64,000 nt of DNA, from NCBI RefSeq assembly GCF_001015055.1, contig NZ_BBWZ01000002.1, positions 248,001-312,000 on the forward strand, written 5' to 3'. The stretch's first letter is position 1, and each line of letters opens with the position of its first letter. The notes under the pieces are model-generated. The model saw only the letters and a list, made by a program, of their open reading frames with translations, had not been told where the DNA came from and searched no databases. Shown here in pieces: positions 25,411 through 34,357 of the stretch. A program made the position numbers and the translations under genes. This DNA is from Aneurinibacillus tyrosinisolvens (GTDB lineage: Bacteria; Bacillota; Bacilli; Aneurinibacillales; Aneurinibacillaceae).

Positions 25411-27399
25411 GTGAATAAAGTGAGTAAGAGTAACAAAAAGAATTTCAACAAAGCATTAGCTACAACGGCTGTGCTCTCAATGATTCTGGCACCAAACACA
25501 GTATGGGGCGCATCTTCTTCTGACAGTTCCTCATTTAAAGATATTAACCAGGCTGCTCCATGGGCAAAAGAATCGGTTGTTAAAGCAAAAAACCTCGGAT
25601 TTATCGGGGGAGATAATAACGGGAATTTCCATCCGCTCGATATGATTACCCGCCAGGAAATCGCTTCGATTATTTCTAAGTTTTTAAAGCTCCCCACACC
25701 AAAAGTTGAAAAATCTTCTTTCAAAGATGTTTCTGCTTCTGCCTGGAGTAAAGATGCCATTGAAGCTGTACTCAAGGCCGGTGTTATGGTCGGAGATAAC
25801 GGAAACTTCCGCCCTGAAGCGCCGATTACCCGCGAAGAGCTGGCAGCTGTCCTTGTATCCACTGTCAAATTGGATACAACAGGGAAAGGAAACAATATTA
25901 AAACAGCGGATAAAGCTTTGGTTAGTGAATGGGCAAGGCCGGCTGTTCAAACTTCCATTGAGTTTGGCTTGTTAAAAGGAGATGGAACGAATTTCCTTCC
26001 TAAGAAAAAGGCACAACGCCAGGAAGTAGCAGCGGTGGCTGTTAATCTGGTGAACGTAGTCTTACATCCAGTGTCCGGTAAAGCTAAAATTGAGAATGTA
26101 ACAGAGGGTTCGGCAACGATCGGTGGCGTACAGTATAAAGTAGCAGACGCGGTAAAAGGAATTTTAAACAAGAACAACAGCGAGGTTCTACAGGGCGCAA
26201 ACATCACATTTGAAACCGCAGATAAAACAATTAATAAGATTACATATTTGGAACTTACGAAGAGTGGGAAAGCCGCTGCTTCCGGGGAGAAAGAGTTTGC
26301 CGGAAATCTCGTGCTTGACGGTCGCGGTGCGGCAGTAGACGGAAATGTAAAAGTTGGCGCTGACTATATTTCACTGAAAAACCTCACAGTGAACGGAAAC
26401 TTCGAGATCGGAAAAGAAACCCAGAACGATTTCTATTCGGACAAGCTAAATGTAAAAGGCAATACGCTTGTAAACGGGGGAGACTCCAATACCGTTGTGT
26501 TTGAAAATGCTGCACTTGGTAATGTGGAAGTAAATAAGCAAGATGTACATGTAGACGTTAAGGGGACAACAAAGTTATCTCAGGTTACTATTTCTTCTAA
26601 CGCGAATCTTACAGCGGATGCCGGTCTGGTTATTCCGAAGGTTGCTGTGAAAGAAGGGGCGGAGAAAGTTGGAATTAATGCTACGGTTACTTCGCTTGCT
26701 ATCGACAGCACGAAGTCTGTCGAACTTGCAGGGAAAGCGGAGATTGCCAGCCTGAAGGTAGAAGGCAAGGGACAGGTTAATCTAAAGACAACGGGTACAA
26801 TCGATAAACTCGAGGTAGCGAATAAGGATAGCAAATTAACGGTCCCAGCAGGATTGAAGATTGCCAATCTTGTTGTTCCTGAAGGAGCGAAGGTGCAGGA
26901 TTTGGTCGCTAATTACGATCAAGTAAAGGGCCAAATTACAAATGTCAACAATGGAACGGCTACACCGGTTCCTACAACTCCTACAGTGCCTGCTGGTGGC
27001 GGTGCGGGAGGTGTTGTTGTAAGTGATACAACAGCGCCTACTGTTGAAGAAGCGTCTGGTATTATAGGTGGGCAGGAAGTTCGGGCGAGCAGAAGCGGAA
27101 ATACATTTACCATTTCACTGGCTGGATTTTCCGATGATAAAATGTTCACGGGTTTGAAGTTCAAGGTATCGGAAAACTCCACGATTTCCTTCTCGGTTCT
27201 GTTTCTAGGTCCGAAATCAAAAGAATTAACTCAGGGCGATAACATTGTTTCTGTTAAGGATTTACTGGGTGACCTGGATTCAGGAGAGCCGGGGGTATCG
27301 ATTGGAAAGGCAAAAGAGTTCCTTGGTGGAGAACTGAGCGGAACATTGACAGATAAAGCAGGGAATAAAACAGATGTGACTATCGTTCTTAAAGATTAA
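25411..27399 (+). CDS. SLH-domain surface protein
   Basis: A 662-residue exported protein starting at GTG 25411 after GGGAGGA. A long signal peptide ends near residue 33 (VWGASS). Three SLH domains follow: FKDINQAAPWAKESVVKAKNLG (~43), FKDVSASAWSKDAIEAVLKAG (~104) and WARPAVQTSIEFGLL (~173), each closed by an ITR.E or QR.E motif. SLH domains bind pyruvylated secondary wall polymer. Residues ~280-510 are a repetitive Val/Lys/Asn-rich region that could form a beta-helix, and a Gly/Pro linker (~515-545) leads to a C-terminal Ig-like domain. Its anchoring differs from the stalk-domain S-layer-like proteins at 3.9-9.4 kb. Confidence 0.9.
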   Translation: MNKVSKSNKKNFNKALATTAVLSMILAPNTVWGASSSDSSSFKDINQAAPWAKESVVKAKNLGFIGGDNNGNFHPLDMITRQEIASIISKFLKLPTPKVEKSSFKDVSASAWSKDAIEAVLKAGVMVGDNGNFRPEAPITREELAAVLVSTVKLDTTGKGNNIKTADKALVSEWARPAVQTSIEFGLLKGDGTNFLPKKKAQRQEVAAVAVNLVNVVLHPVSGKAKIENVTEGSATIGGVQYKVADAVKGILNKNNSEVLQGANITFETADKTINKITYLELTKSGKAAASGEKEFAGNLVLDGRGAAVDGNVKVGADYISLKNLTVNGNFEIGKETQNDFYSDKLNVKGNTLVNGGDSNTVVFENAALGNVEVNKQDVHVDVKGTTKLSQVTISSNANLTADAGLVIPKVAVKEGAEKVGINATVTSLAIDSTKSVELAGKAEIASLKVEGKGQVNLKTTGTIDKLEVANKDSKLTVPAGLKIANLVVPEGAKVQDLVANYDQVKGQITNVNNGTATPVPTTPTVPAGGGAGGVVVSDTTAPTVEEASGIIGGQEVRASRSGNTFTISLAGFSDDKMFTGLKFKVSENSTISFSVLFLGPKSKELTQGDNIVSVKDLLGDLDSGEPGVSIGKAKEFLGGELSGTLTDKAGNKTDVTIVLKD

Positions 27400-27417
27400 T
27401 TCCTAGATTAGCAATAG

Positions 27418-27453
27418 AAAAGAGGATACGCTTTCTGCGTGTTCTCTTTTTTG
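27418..27453 (+). terminator. Intrinsic terminator after the SLH gene
   Basis: AAAAGAGGATACGC / GCGTGTTCTCTTTT hairpin with a T6 tail. Confidence 0.8.
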
Positions 27454-27513
27454 TGTGTTCGGCATGGGGGGATTATCAGGATGGGAGTCCCGAGTGGTGA
27501 AGGAGAACAGTTT

Positions 27514-27790
27514 AAGAAAAACATCGCGGGCATGCCGCTCGTCCTTTCCCCTTCTGGAAGCGGGACGGCCGCTTAGTCTCACGCCGGGCGGACCAGCAAA
27601 ACATCTGGGTAGCTTAGGTGTTGGAGACAATTGCCGGTCTTTTTCGCCCTATGGCAGGCGCACTCCACAGGGGGAAAGAAAAGAGCCGTCATCGCCCGCG
27701 ATGTTTTTCTTTGACTTCGGGACCGCACGGTCCCATGATAGTAATTCCCTTTAATACTTTAAAGCAACATATGCTTTCTTTAACGATTAA
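27514..27790 (+). repeat. Dispersed palindromic element, copy 1
   Basis: About 277 bp nearly identical to the reverse complement of 49465-49737. A core (27514-27712) is bounded by inverted repeats AAGAAAAACATCGCGGGC / GCCCGCGATGTTTTTCTT. Its arms continue into an imperfect palindrome (GGGCGGACC / GGTCTTTTTCGCCC). An ~80-bp tail includes the hairpin GGGACCGCACGGTCCC (27719-27734). It encodes no convincing protein and no transposase. It could be a MITE-like element or a structured RNA. Confidence 0.8.
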
Positions 27791-27902
27791 ATCAAAACCT
27801 GCATAATCTTTTCCTCCGTAATTTTCTATAGTGTAACCCTGACCTGTTTTACTTATGATACGGGGCCATACCGTGCTATAATAAAGAAAAAGAGGTGATC
27901 CG

Positions 27903-28808
27903 GTGGAAACAAAATGGATGAAGCTGTACGTCGATTTTGCCTTCAAAAGGCTGTTCGGCTCGCAGGAGAATGAGCGCATCTTGATGGCGTTTCTTAACGC
28001 GATGTTGAAGCCGGCTCCGGAAAAGCGGATTACAAGCGTAACCATTCTGGATAAAGAACTGGGCCGGGAGTATGTGGAAGACAAGAACGCTATTCTTGAC
28101 TTGCACGCCTGGCTGGATGATGGAAGCAAGGTGAATATCGAGATTCAGCTGGCTAATGAGCATAATTTACAAAAGAGGTCGCTGTATTACTGGGGAAGAA
28201 CGTACATGGAGGGATTTCAGAAACGCGGAAACTATGCCGATTTGCCGCGTACCATTTCGATTAACATTACTGGGTTTTCGCTTTTTCCGGATCATGCTGA
28301 GCGCTACCACATGGCCTTTGAACTGCGCGAGCGGGAAGCGGGATTTTTGTGGGATGATACGCTGGAGCTGCACCTGGTAGAGATGCCGAAGCTGGTTCGT
28401 TTGTGGCGGGAAAAGCGGATTGGCATGGGACAGGACGAACTTGTGGAGTGGCTGCTGCTTTTGGAAGCGGGCGATGATGAAGATATTCGCAAAGAACTGG
28501 AGGTGCGGGCAATGGATAATCCGGCATTGCAGGAAGCGATGGAGAAGTGGGAAGACTTGAGCCGCGATCCGGAGGCGATCCGGGAGTATGAGGCGCGTCA
28601 TAAAGCTTTGATGGATCAGCTTTCTGTGATTAAAGAGAATGAGCGCAGGCAACAGCAACGATATGAGGAAGGTAAAGAGGAGGGTAGGATTGAAGAAAAG
28701 AGGGTTATTGCGTTAAAGATGCTGGCGGATGGTATGCCGATTGAGCAGATAACAAATTATTCTGGCCTTTTCCTTGAAGAAGTTAAGAAACTTAAGAAGA
28801 ATGGATAA
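27903..28808 (+). CDS. Rpn-family PD-(D/E)XK nuclease / putative transposase, full length
   Basis: A 301-residue protein of the recombination-promoting nuclease family. The N-terminal PD-(D/E)XK nuclease domain shows the conserved Asp in AILDLHAWLDD (~residues 62-72) and the E-x-Q in VNIEIQLAN (~77-85). Linker helices and a C-terminal domain (~205-301) follow. The start is GTG 27903 after AAAGAGGTG, with an extended -10 promoter at 27874-27882. Known Rpn proteins are DNA nucleases that limit phage and are held in check by a short protein from the same gene. Here GIEK repeats are replaced by GKEEGRIEEK. It is the only intact copy in the window. Confidence 0.85.
   Translation: METKWMKLYVDFAFKRLFGSQENERILMAFLNAMLKPAPEKRITSVTILDKELGREYVEDKNAILDLHAWLDDGSKVNIEIQLANEHNLQKRSLYYWGRTYMEGFQKRGNYADLPRTISINITGFSLFPDHAERYHMAFELREREAGFLWDDTLELHLVEMPKLVRLWREKRIGMGQDELVEWLLLLEAGDDEDIRKELEVRAMDNPALQEAMEKWEDLSRDPEAIREYEARHKALMDQLSVIKENERRQQQRYEEGKEEGRIEEKRVIALKMLADGMPIEQITNYSGLFLEEVKKLKKNG
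28512..28808 (+). CDS. Possible internal short form of Rpn (RpnS)
   Basis: Inside the full-length gene, CTGGAGGTGCGGGCA places a ribosome site eight bases before ATG 28512. Translation from it gives a 98-residue protein (MDNPALQEAM...). Two other loci in this window begin homology at this very site, supporting it as a real start. The role as inhibitor of the full-length nuclease follows the known Rpn gene-within-gene design. Confidence 0.6.
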   Translation: MDNPALQEAMEKWEDLSRDPEAIREYEARHKALMDQLSVIKENERRQQQRYEEGKEEGRIEEKRVIALKMLADGMPIEQITNYSGLFLEEVKKLKKNG

Positions 28809-28863
28809 AAGTTCAGAATGATAATGCAGATAAATATAATTTCCACCCCTTCGTGAACTAGAG

Positions 28864-28898
28864 AAAAAGCGGCAGAGCGAGTGCTCTGCCACTTTTTA
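28864..28898. terminator. Bidirectional terminator between convergent genes
   Basis: AAAAAGCGGCAGAGC / GCTCTGCCACTTTTT hairpin with a 4-base loop between convergent reading directions. Confidence 0.85.
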
Positions 28899-28947
28899 CT
28901 TTGCGGGATTTTCAAGCCATGATTTTGCGACATTGAGTACGGAGGCA

Positions 28948-29942
28948 TTACTTGCAATGGGATTGGAAATGGGCACTTTTTTTATTGAAAAGAAAGGGAA
29001 CGTATTTCACTTCCGAACGTGAATAGAATTCCCCATGATCCCCAAGATGATCCTCTGTATCGAAGATCATACCGTGGTCAGCCGTTACGAGAATGAGCGT
29101 ATCATCATATACTCCCAGTTCCCGTAATTGTGCAATAAGCCTGCCCAGGTATTCGTCTACCCATAGAATTCCTTCGCGGTAGGCCTGTTCCCCGCACCAG
29201 TGGCCCAGGAATTCGAGCGTAGGGTCATGAATGAAAGCACAAATGCCGTCGGTTTCTGTTTGTAGAAGGTGCTTTATTACACTTAAACTGGTAGTATGCA
29301 CCCATTGGCTGAGCGTTTTGAGCTGCATAAGAGGAGTTTGGGATATATCGGTTGGATAGCTGTGTTTTATCTGCTCTTTAAGCTTTCTTAGATAAGGAAA
29401 GTTGGGTTCGATTTTAAACTCAAGCGAATGATTGGTAAGCAGATTTGATTCATCTTGCCATGACTCCCACAACAAGATGTCGAGGCGCTTTTGTTTTGCA
29501 ACATTAATTTGGGCCAGCCACGCTGAATCGGAGCGGGGAAGAAGGTTGAAAATGAATTTATTATGCTGAACGGCAAGCTCAAGCAAATGAAGCTTAGTAG
29601 AATCTTGAACTAGGTGTTCGATTTGCTGAAAAGGATTTTGCCCATGTTCAAGCATGATATCCTCGCCAAAGAACATACGTGCAATGCCCGTTTCTGTACG
29701 TGGAGGGCGAGCCCCAAGGCAATCGCTTACTCTGGCCCCCTCACGTGCGAGAAAATCAAAGTTAATAGCGAGAACACCTTCTATCGAAGTGTTTTTTCTA
29801 TATCGATGCAGATAGTCAGCTCCCAGGCGTCCGCCATAACGATAATTACATTCTTATGTCCCTGTTCCTCGAAGATTTCAACAGGGTTCGAAGTAAGAAG
29901 CGGCCTTCCAAGAGAAGACCAGCGAGGTGTTGAGCCTCCCAT
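28948..29942 (-). CDS. Alkaline-phosphatase-superfamily (sulfatase-like) hydrolase, frameshifted
   Basis: ATG at 29942 (AAAGGGGG upstream) starts MGGSTPRWSSLGRP and reaches NVIIVMADAW, a typical first metal-site strand of sulfatase/LTA-synthase-type enzymes. The continuation (GADYLHRYRK, later RPPRTETGIARM) lies in another frame. One added G/C at 29822-29824 joins them into a ~331-residue protein. The C-terminal metal site is clear: DDTLILVTADHGM and HLGDHGEF. It has no signal peptide or membrane anchor, so it is cytoplasmic. It is divergent from the ATPase operon; any link to it is speculative. Confidence 0.65.
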
Positions 29943-30046
29943 ACTATACCCCCTTTGATTTTTGTATAATGTCTATAAGCAATGGATTGTTTTGGTTATA
30001 ATTGTACCATAAGATAGAGAAGTTTATGAAAAGAAGGAGTGTCAAA

Positions 30047-31486
30047 ATGATTGTACGCTCAATCGCAGTTTCTAATTTTAAATCTTTCTCGGAAGAAGTG
30101 AAGTTGTCCTTAAAAGAACTGAATGTGCTAACAGGTATTAACAGTACCGGTAAAACGACATTACTTCAGGCGTTTCTATTGCTTAAGCAAACGTTTGAAG
30201 AGAAACACCCGCAGTTAATGCTTGAAGGGCCTTATGTCTCTCCGGGAAGCTTTAAAGAAATCGTACATAATTATGATATAAGCAAAGAGATTACATTTAC
30301 CCTGGAATTTTCCTATGATTTGCAAGGACAGGATTCGCAGCATCCTTCTATAAAGCGGATTTATAATGCTGTGAAGCGCATTATTTCACAGCCGCATGGC
30401 GTGGATTTAGTATTGTCATTCGGATTTAAAGAAGTTGAAGGCGAGATTTGCGTCAGTACATATGAGGTTGCTTATACTTTTCATATTGGGAGCGGTAAAT
30501 GCGTAGAGTCGAAATTAAGAGTCAAGCAACTTAGTAACGGACAATATAGTATCACAATCGAAAATGAACTCGAAGAAATCGAGCTTGCGGATCGCTTTAG
30601 CGAGAAAAATTTTTCCAATCGCGAAGTAGAATTCAGCGGTCTTTTTCCCGTTGAGTTTCATGGAATGAGCCAGGACTATGGGGCCACTTACGGAATGATC
30701 CCGGCTTTATATTCTCATGCTGTATTAGACCTTATTGCGTATGCTTTTCAACAGGTAAGTTACATAGGGCCATTACGGGGTGAGCCCCAATGGCTTTATC
30801 AATATGCTGGTGTGCCGAAACAAATGGATCGTTCCGGCCATTATGCAGCGTACTTTTTTAATAAAGAAAAAGATAAGCCGATTACATATTTTACTTCGCC
30901 TACAGGGGAACTCAAAGAAGGGACGCTGGCGGAGGCGGTAAATTACTGGTTTTCTGATCAATTTAACATAACGCAGGCAGCGAATACCAATCAGGTGCAT
31001 GAAAAAGCTCTTTACGTTTACTTAACTGCCGGAACGGAATCTGAGCTTCCGGTTAACCTGGCGGGAGTCGGGTTCGGTATTAGCCAGCTTCTGCCTATCA
31101 TTGTGGCAGGGCTTCGTTTGCCGGAAGGATCACTATTTATCGTGGAACAGCCTGAAGTGCATTTGCATCCCTATGCGCAATCTGTGTTGGGAGATTTTCT
31201 GCTTTGTTTAGCAAGGAAAGGCGTTTCTGTCATTGTTGAAACACATAGTGATCACATGATTCATCGATTGCGGAGAAGAATCGTAGAGGATGCTGAGGGG
31301 AAGATGCAGGAACAAATTGGCATGTTTTTTGTGGTAAATCCCGGCGGCAAAGGAGCAAAACTGCAGGAACTTATCATTGATGAGCTAGGAATTATACAGA
31401 ATTGGCCGCCAGGCTTTTTTGACCAAAGTGAGAAAGAATTGAAGGAGTTGTTTAAAGCCCAGATGGAGAGGAGAAGGAGGGGATGA
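30047..31486 (+). CDS. DUF3696-type AAA/ABC-like ATPase
   Basis: A 479-residue SMC/ABC-like ATPase. Residues 1-20 (IAVSNFKSFSEEVKLSL) are the usual RecF-like opening. Walker A is GINSTGKTT (~30-38), and Walker B LFIVEQPEVHLHP (~363-375) uses the EQPE form typical of DUF3696 proteins, followed by the H-switch VIVETHSDHMI. ATG 30047 follows AAGGAG. It overlaps the next gene by four bases (ATGA), so the two proteins are made together. Such ATPases often power nucleases in phage-defence islands; a defence role is inferred from the neighbours. Confidence 0.8.
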   Translation: MIVRSIAVSNFKSFSEEVKLSLKELNVLTGINSTGKTTLLQAFLLLKQTFEEKHPQLMLEGPYVSPGSFKEIVHNYDISKEITFTLEFSYDLQGQDSQHPSIKRIYNAVKRIISQPHGVDLVLSFGFKEVEGEICVSTYEVAYTFHIGSGKCVESKLRVKQLSNGQYSITIENELEEIELADRFSEKNFSNREVEFSGLFPVEFHGMSQDYGATYGMIPALYSHAVLDLIAYAFQQVSYIGPLRGEPQWLYQYAGVPKQMDRSGHYAAYFFNKEKDKPITYFTSPTGELKEGTLAEAVNYWFSDQFNITQAANTNQVHEKALYVYLTAGTESELPVNLAGVGFGISQLLPIIVAGLRLPEGSLFIVEQPEVHLHPYAQSVLGDFLLCLARKGVSVIVETHSDHMIHRLRRRIVEDAEGKMQEQIGMFFVVNPGGKGAKLQELIIDELGIIQNWPPGFFDQSEKELKELFKAQMERRRRG

Positions 31487-32358
31487 TTTGTACATTCGAT
31501 CCGCGATTGCTGTTCTGGTCGACGGAAGAGTATGGGGAGAAAGAACATAGACAAAGGCTGAAAGAAGTTTTCTTCGTGCATATAAATTGGCTGGAAGAGA
31601 TAGAATACACCAGGCTTGTTCTAGATAGGGACATGGATAGATTGCTCAATCGCATTCCCTGGAAATATTCAGATTTATATCCTGAAATGAGGGAGCTTAC
31701 CGATCTTTTTTTAAGGTTTATTACGAGCTTTCCACGTTCTCAAATTGCAGCCTCTCATTCTGTAGCTGGGCTAAAGTTAAAGCCTGATATATGCGAACAA
31801 GGTTTTGATGAGGATCGAAATTATTTCTTATCTGCACTAATGACTTTAATAAATGACCAAAGTGATAAAAAAGGTCTTCTTACTTATGAAAAGGAACCAT
31901 TTGTAGATAAGTATCTCCTTGTTGCTGTACCTTCGGGAGATACATTCGATATTTCTGTTCTTGCAGATGAAGATGATTGGTATGTAAACTTTCTGGAACT
32001 TGGTGAACGTGACAAACCTGAACACTTCAGAAAGCTAATCCGAGGATATTACCTAGCGTATTATAAACAACATCCTCGCTACAGCGAACATATATGGGAA
32101 TATGTTGTCACAGAAGAATTTATCAAGACTTTGGAAAAATGCCAGCATCAAGAAGCGGTATTCCAGGATGTTATCGATTCGCTAACCGTTAAAATTTACA
32201 ACATCCAAAGCGGAAGTAAAGTTGATGAGAAAGCATTCGGCCGCCTCTACGTGTCGAGACAGCGAGGCGACCGTATCGAGTACGTAGAGGCGGAAGAAAC
32301 GATTTACTTTCTCAAATATTTAAGTTCCAGCGAGCATGATGATTATAAAATTCGGTAA
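31483..32358 (+). CDS. Uncharacterised partner of the DUF3696-type ATPase
   Basis: A 291-residue soluble protein whose start overlaps the ATPase stop. I do not recognise a family. It is acidic and mostly alpha-helical with many aromatic residues. The N-terminus (CTFDPRLLFWSTEEYGEKEH) and a central DEDDWYVNFLELGERDKPEHF segment hold clustered acidic residues that could bind metal, but no nuclease motif is clear. The obligate overlap suggests it is the effector or specificity subunit of a two-gene system. Its last 16 bases overlap the convergent glycosylase gene. Confidence 0.6.
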   Translation: MICTFDPRLLFWSTEEYGEKEHRQRLKEVFFVHINWLEEIEYTRLVLDRDMDRLLNRIPWKYSDLYPEMRELTDLFLRFITSFPRSQIAASHSVAGLKLKPDICEQGFDEDRNYFLSALMTLINDQSDKKGLLTYEKEPFVDKYLLVAVPSGDTFDISVLADEDDWYVNFLELGERDKPEHFRKLIRGYYLAYYKQHPRYSEHIWEYVVTEEFIKTLEKCQHQEAVFQDVIDSLTVKIYNIQSGSKVDEKAFGRLYVSRQRGDRIEYVEAEETIYFLKYLSSSEHDDYKIR

Positions 32359-33035
32359 TTATAATGCATCCACTCCCATAGGGCTAAGTCACCTTCATCA
32401 ATTGGCACGTTCGCTGTCTCGCAAACCATCTTAAAGACATTCTCAATCTTTTCGTAGTCTTTAGAAGGAGAGTAGGTTTCTGGAATAAAGTGATAAAATG
32501 TCAGAAAACGAAGGATATGAACATCGATAATAGCCAGTGACGTGGCATATCCGATATTACGGAGAAGCCAACTGGCGCTTTTCATTCCCATTCCGGGGCA
32601 CTCCATGATTCTGGTTCTTCGCGCTGTCTCTTCGGGAATCGTGTTTAAAATAGCGGGTAAATTCCGCTGATTTTCGTGGAGAAGCCATTGTGCGGCTTTA
32701 AAAATGGCACGGGCCTTTGCTTTTGGGTAGCGGTACCTTCGAAATGTTCCCTGTTGAGTCCGTGGACTGAATTGAGGCATTGTTAATTCTCTTTCCAATA
32801 TGCTTACCATTTGATTTTCAAATGTTTGATAATACTCAAGTCGAAATAACCCTTTCTGACGTAAAATCTCGAAAGCGGATTGATTAAGCTCGTACGGAAT
32901 TCCGTAGCCGCCAAGTAAACAAAAAAACAGTTCATTATGTAGTAGTTCCGGGTTCAACGATTTGCTTTTTCTTTTGCTTAGATTGATTGAGTATGTATTC
33001 CAAATCGATGTAAGTTTCTCAATTCCTGTGTTCAT
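32343..33035 (-). CDS. HhH-GPD DNA glycosylase/AP lyase (OGG-like)
   Basis: A 230-residue helix-hairpin-helix DNA glycosylase of the OGG type. The hairpin and catalytic Lys are in ECPGMGMKSASWLLRNIG (~residues 143-160), and the catalytic Asp is in AIIDVHILRFL (~166-176). It lacks the Fe-S cysteines of Nth/MutY. Such enzymes remove oxidised or otherwise modified purines and nick the strand. It lies between the ATPase operon (3' ends overlap by 16 bases) and the PfkB-NDT/QueC operon (divergent, 36 bases). OGG-like enzymes are also found beside QueC-like genes in type IV CBASS, which makes the position suggestive. Confidence 0.85.
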   Translation of the reverse strand: MNTGIEKLTSIWNTYSINLSKRKSKSLNPELLHNELFFCLLGGYGIPYELNQSAFEILRQKGLFRLEYYQTFENQMVSILERELTMPQFSPRTQQGTFRRYRYPKAKARAIFKAAQWLLHENQRNLPAILNTIPEETARRTRIMECPGMGMKSASWLLRNIGYATSLAIIDVHILRFLTFYHFIPETYSPSKDYEKIENVFKMVCETANVPIDEGDLALWEWMHYNYRIL

Positions 33036-33071
33036 AAATGCACGTCCTTTTGAAGGGAGGAAACAGTTTAT

Positions 33072-34357
33072 ATGAAAATGGGCATTGTCTCGGAAACAGT
33101 AGAGGATATTTTTCTTTATCCGTCAGGCTCTGCTTCGGCTAGAATAGGAGGCGGCAGCTTCACGGCCCAGGTCTCCGCTATGTACGGAAATGATACGTTC
33201 CTCTTAACCTGGATCGGGGAAGACCTGGCGCCAGCCATGACTTCTACTTTAACGGAAAGCGGAGTACATGTACAGGGGATGGTTCGTTCGTCTCGAACGG
33301 CTAAATATATTATGAAAACTCAGGCTAACGATAAGAGAGATACAACAATATATTCTCCTGACTGCCCAAAATATAAGCTTGAAAAGATACCGGATGAATT
33401 GATGCAAAAGGATGTTCTTCTGTTCTATCCTTTGCCGATGGACATTCTATTAGGCATTATGTCTGTATGCAAACCGAATGTTTCCATTTTTGCTTTCGAT
33501 CCTCAATCCTCTTATGAAGATCTTTCAGAGATAGAGCCGCTGTTTCCTTATTTGTCGTATATACTCCTGAATAAACAAGAACTGCAAGGGTTATGTGGCT
33601 ATGAAGAATTGGAGAAGTGCTTCTCCAGCTTCGCCAGCTTTATAAGGGGAATATTGTAGTCAAGGACGGAGTCAATGGTTCATTCATCTACACGGATGAA
33701 GATAAATTGATCGATGTCTTGTCATATGAGGCTGCACCTATTTGCCCGGTTGGAGCAGGGGACTGCTTTAATGTTGTCTATTTGAGTGAGCTTATGAACG
33801 GGGCGGACATTCAGACAAGCCTGGATATGGCCTCCTATGTTTCGGCTAAAATCATTGAACATGAGTTTCCGGCTCCGTCTTTTTTGGAAAGAGATAAAAA
33901 CATTCAAGAGTGGAAGAGCGGGCAAAGAAAGAGAAAGGATCGGCTTTCTCCACGCATTTATCTGGCAGCGCCTTTCTTCTCCGACTCGGAGCTGCACTGG
34001 GTGGAGTTTATATGCGCACAGTTGGAACAGGAACAGTTTCAGGTTTTTTCTCCTTCGAGAGATGCCGGCATCATTAACGAATATACAAGCATGGGGGAAC
34101 GGAAAGAGGTTTTCTTGCGGGATATCAGTGAAATTGAGAATTGCGATATTGTAGTTGCCCTTACCGATAATGATGATCAGGGGACGCTGTGGGAAATCGG
34201 GTATGCTTATGCGCTGGGTAAACCTGTGTACTGTTTGCAGACGTCGATAATAAAAGGAGTAAATAATATGCTTTCCCATTCGTCTGTCGTTGTTCGGAAT
34301 GTGAAACAACTACAAAGAGTACTCCGAAATAACATGGGGAGAAGTGTATGGACGTAA
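33072..34357 (+). CDS. PfkB-type sugar/nucleoside kinase fused to nucleoside 2-deoxyribosyltransferase (frameshifted at ~33617)
   Basis: Two overlapping frames (33072-33659, 33617-34357) make a ~428-residue fusion if one G is added at AAGTG 33615-33619. Residues 1-~280 are a PfkB/ribokinase-like kinase: GGGSFTAQVSAMYG near the start and the anion-hole/catalytic motif PVGAGDCFN (~233-241). Residues ~300-428 are a nucleoside 2-deoxyribosyltransferase: IYLAAPFFSDSE, the DIVVALTDNDDQGTLWEIGYAYALGKPV block with the catalytic Glu in WEIGYA. The fusion suggests base exchange on deoxyribose followed by phosphorylation. GGGAGG precedes ATG; the gene is nine bases upstream of queC by overlap (queC ATG lies within its end). 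Indel may be a sequencing error. Confidence 0.75.

Noticed and set aside
27403-27806. Open frames within the palindromic element on both strands
   Set aside because: They follow the inverted-repeat sequence, lack ribosome sites and appear only because the element is palindromic and GC-rich.
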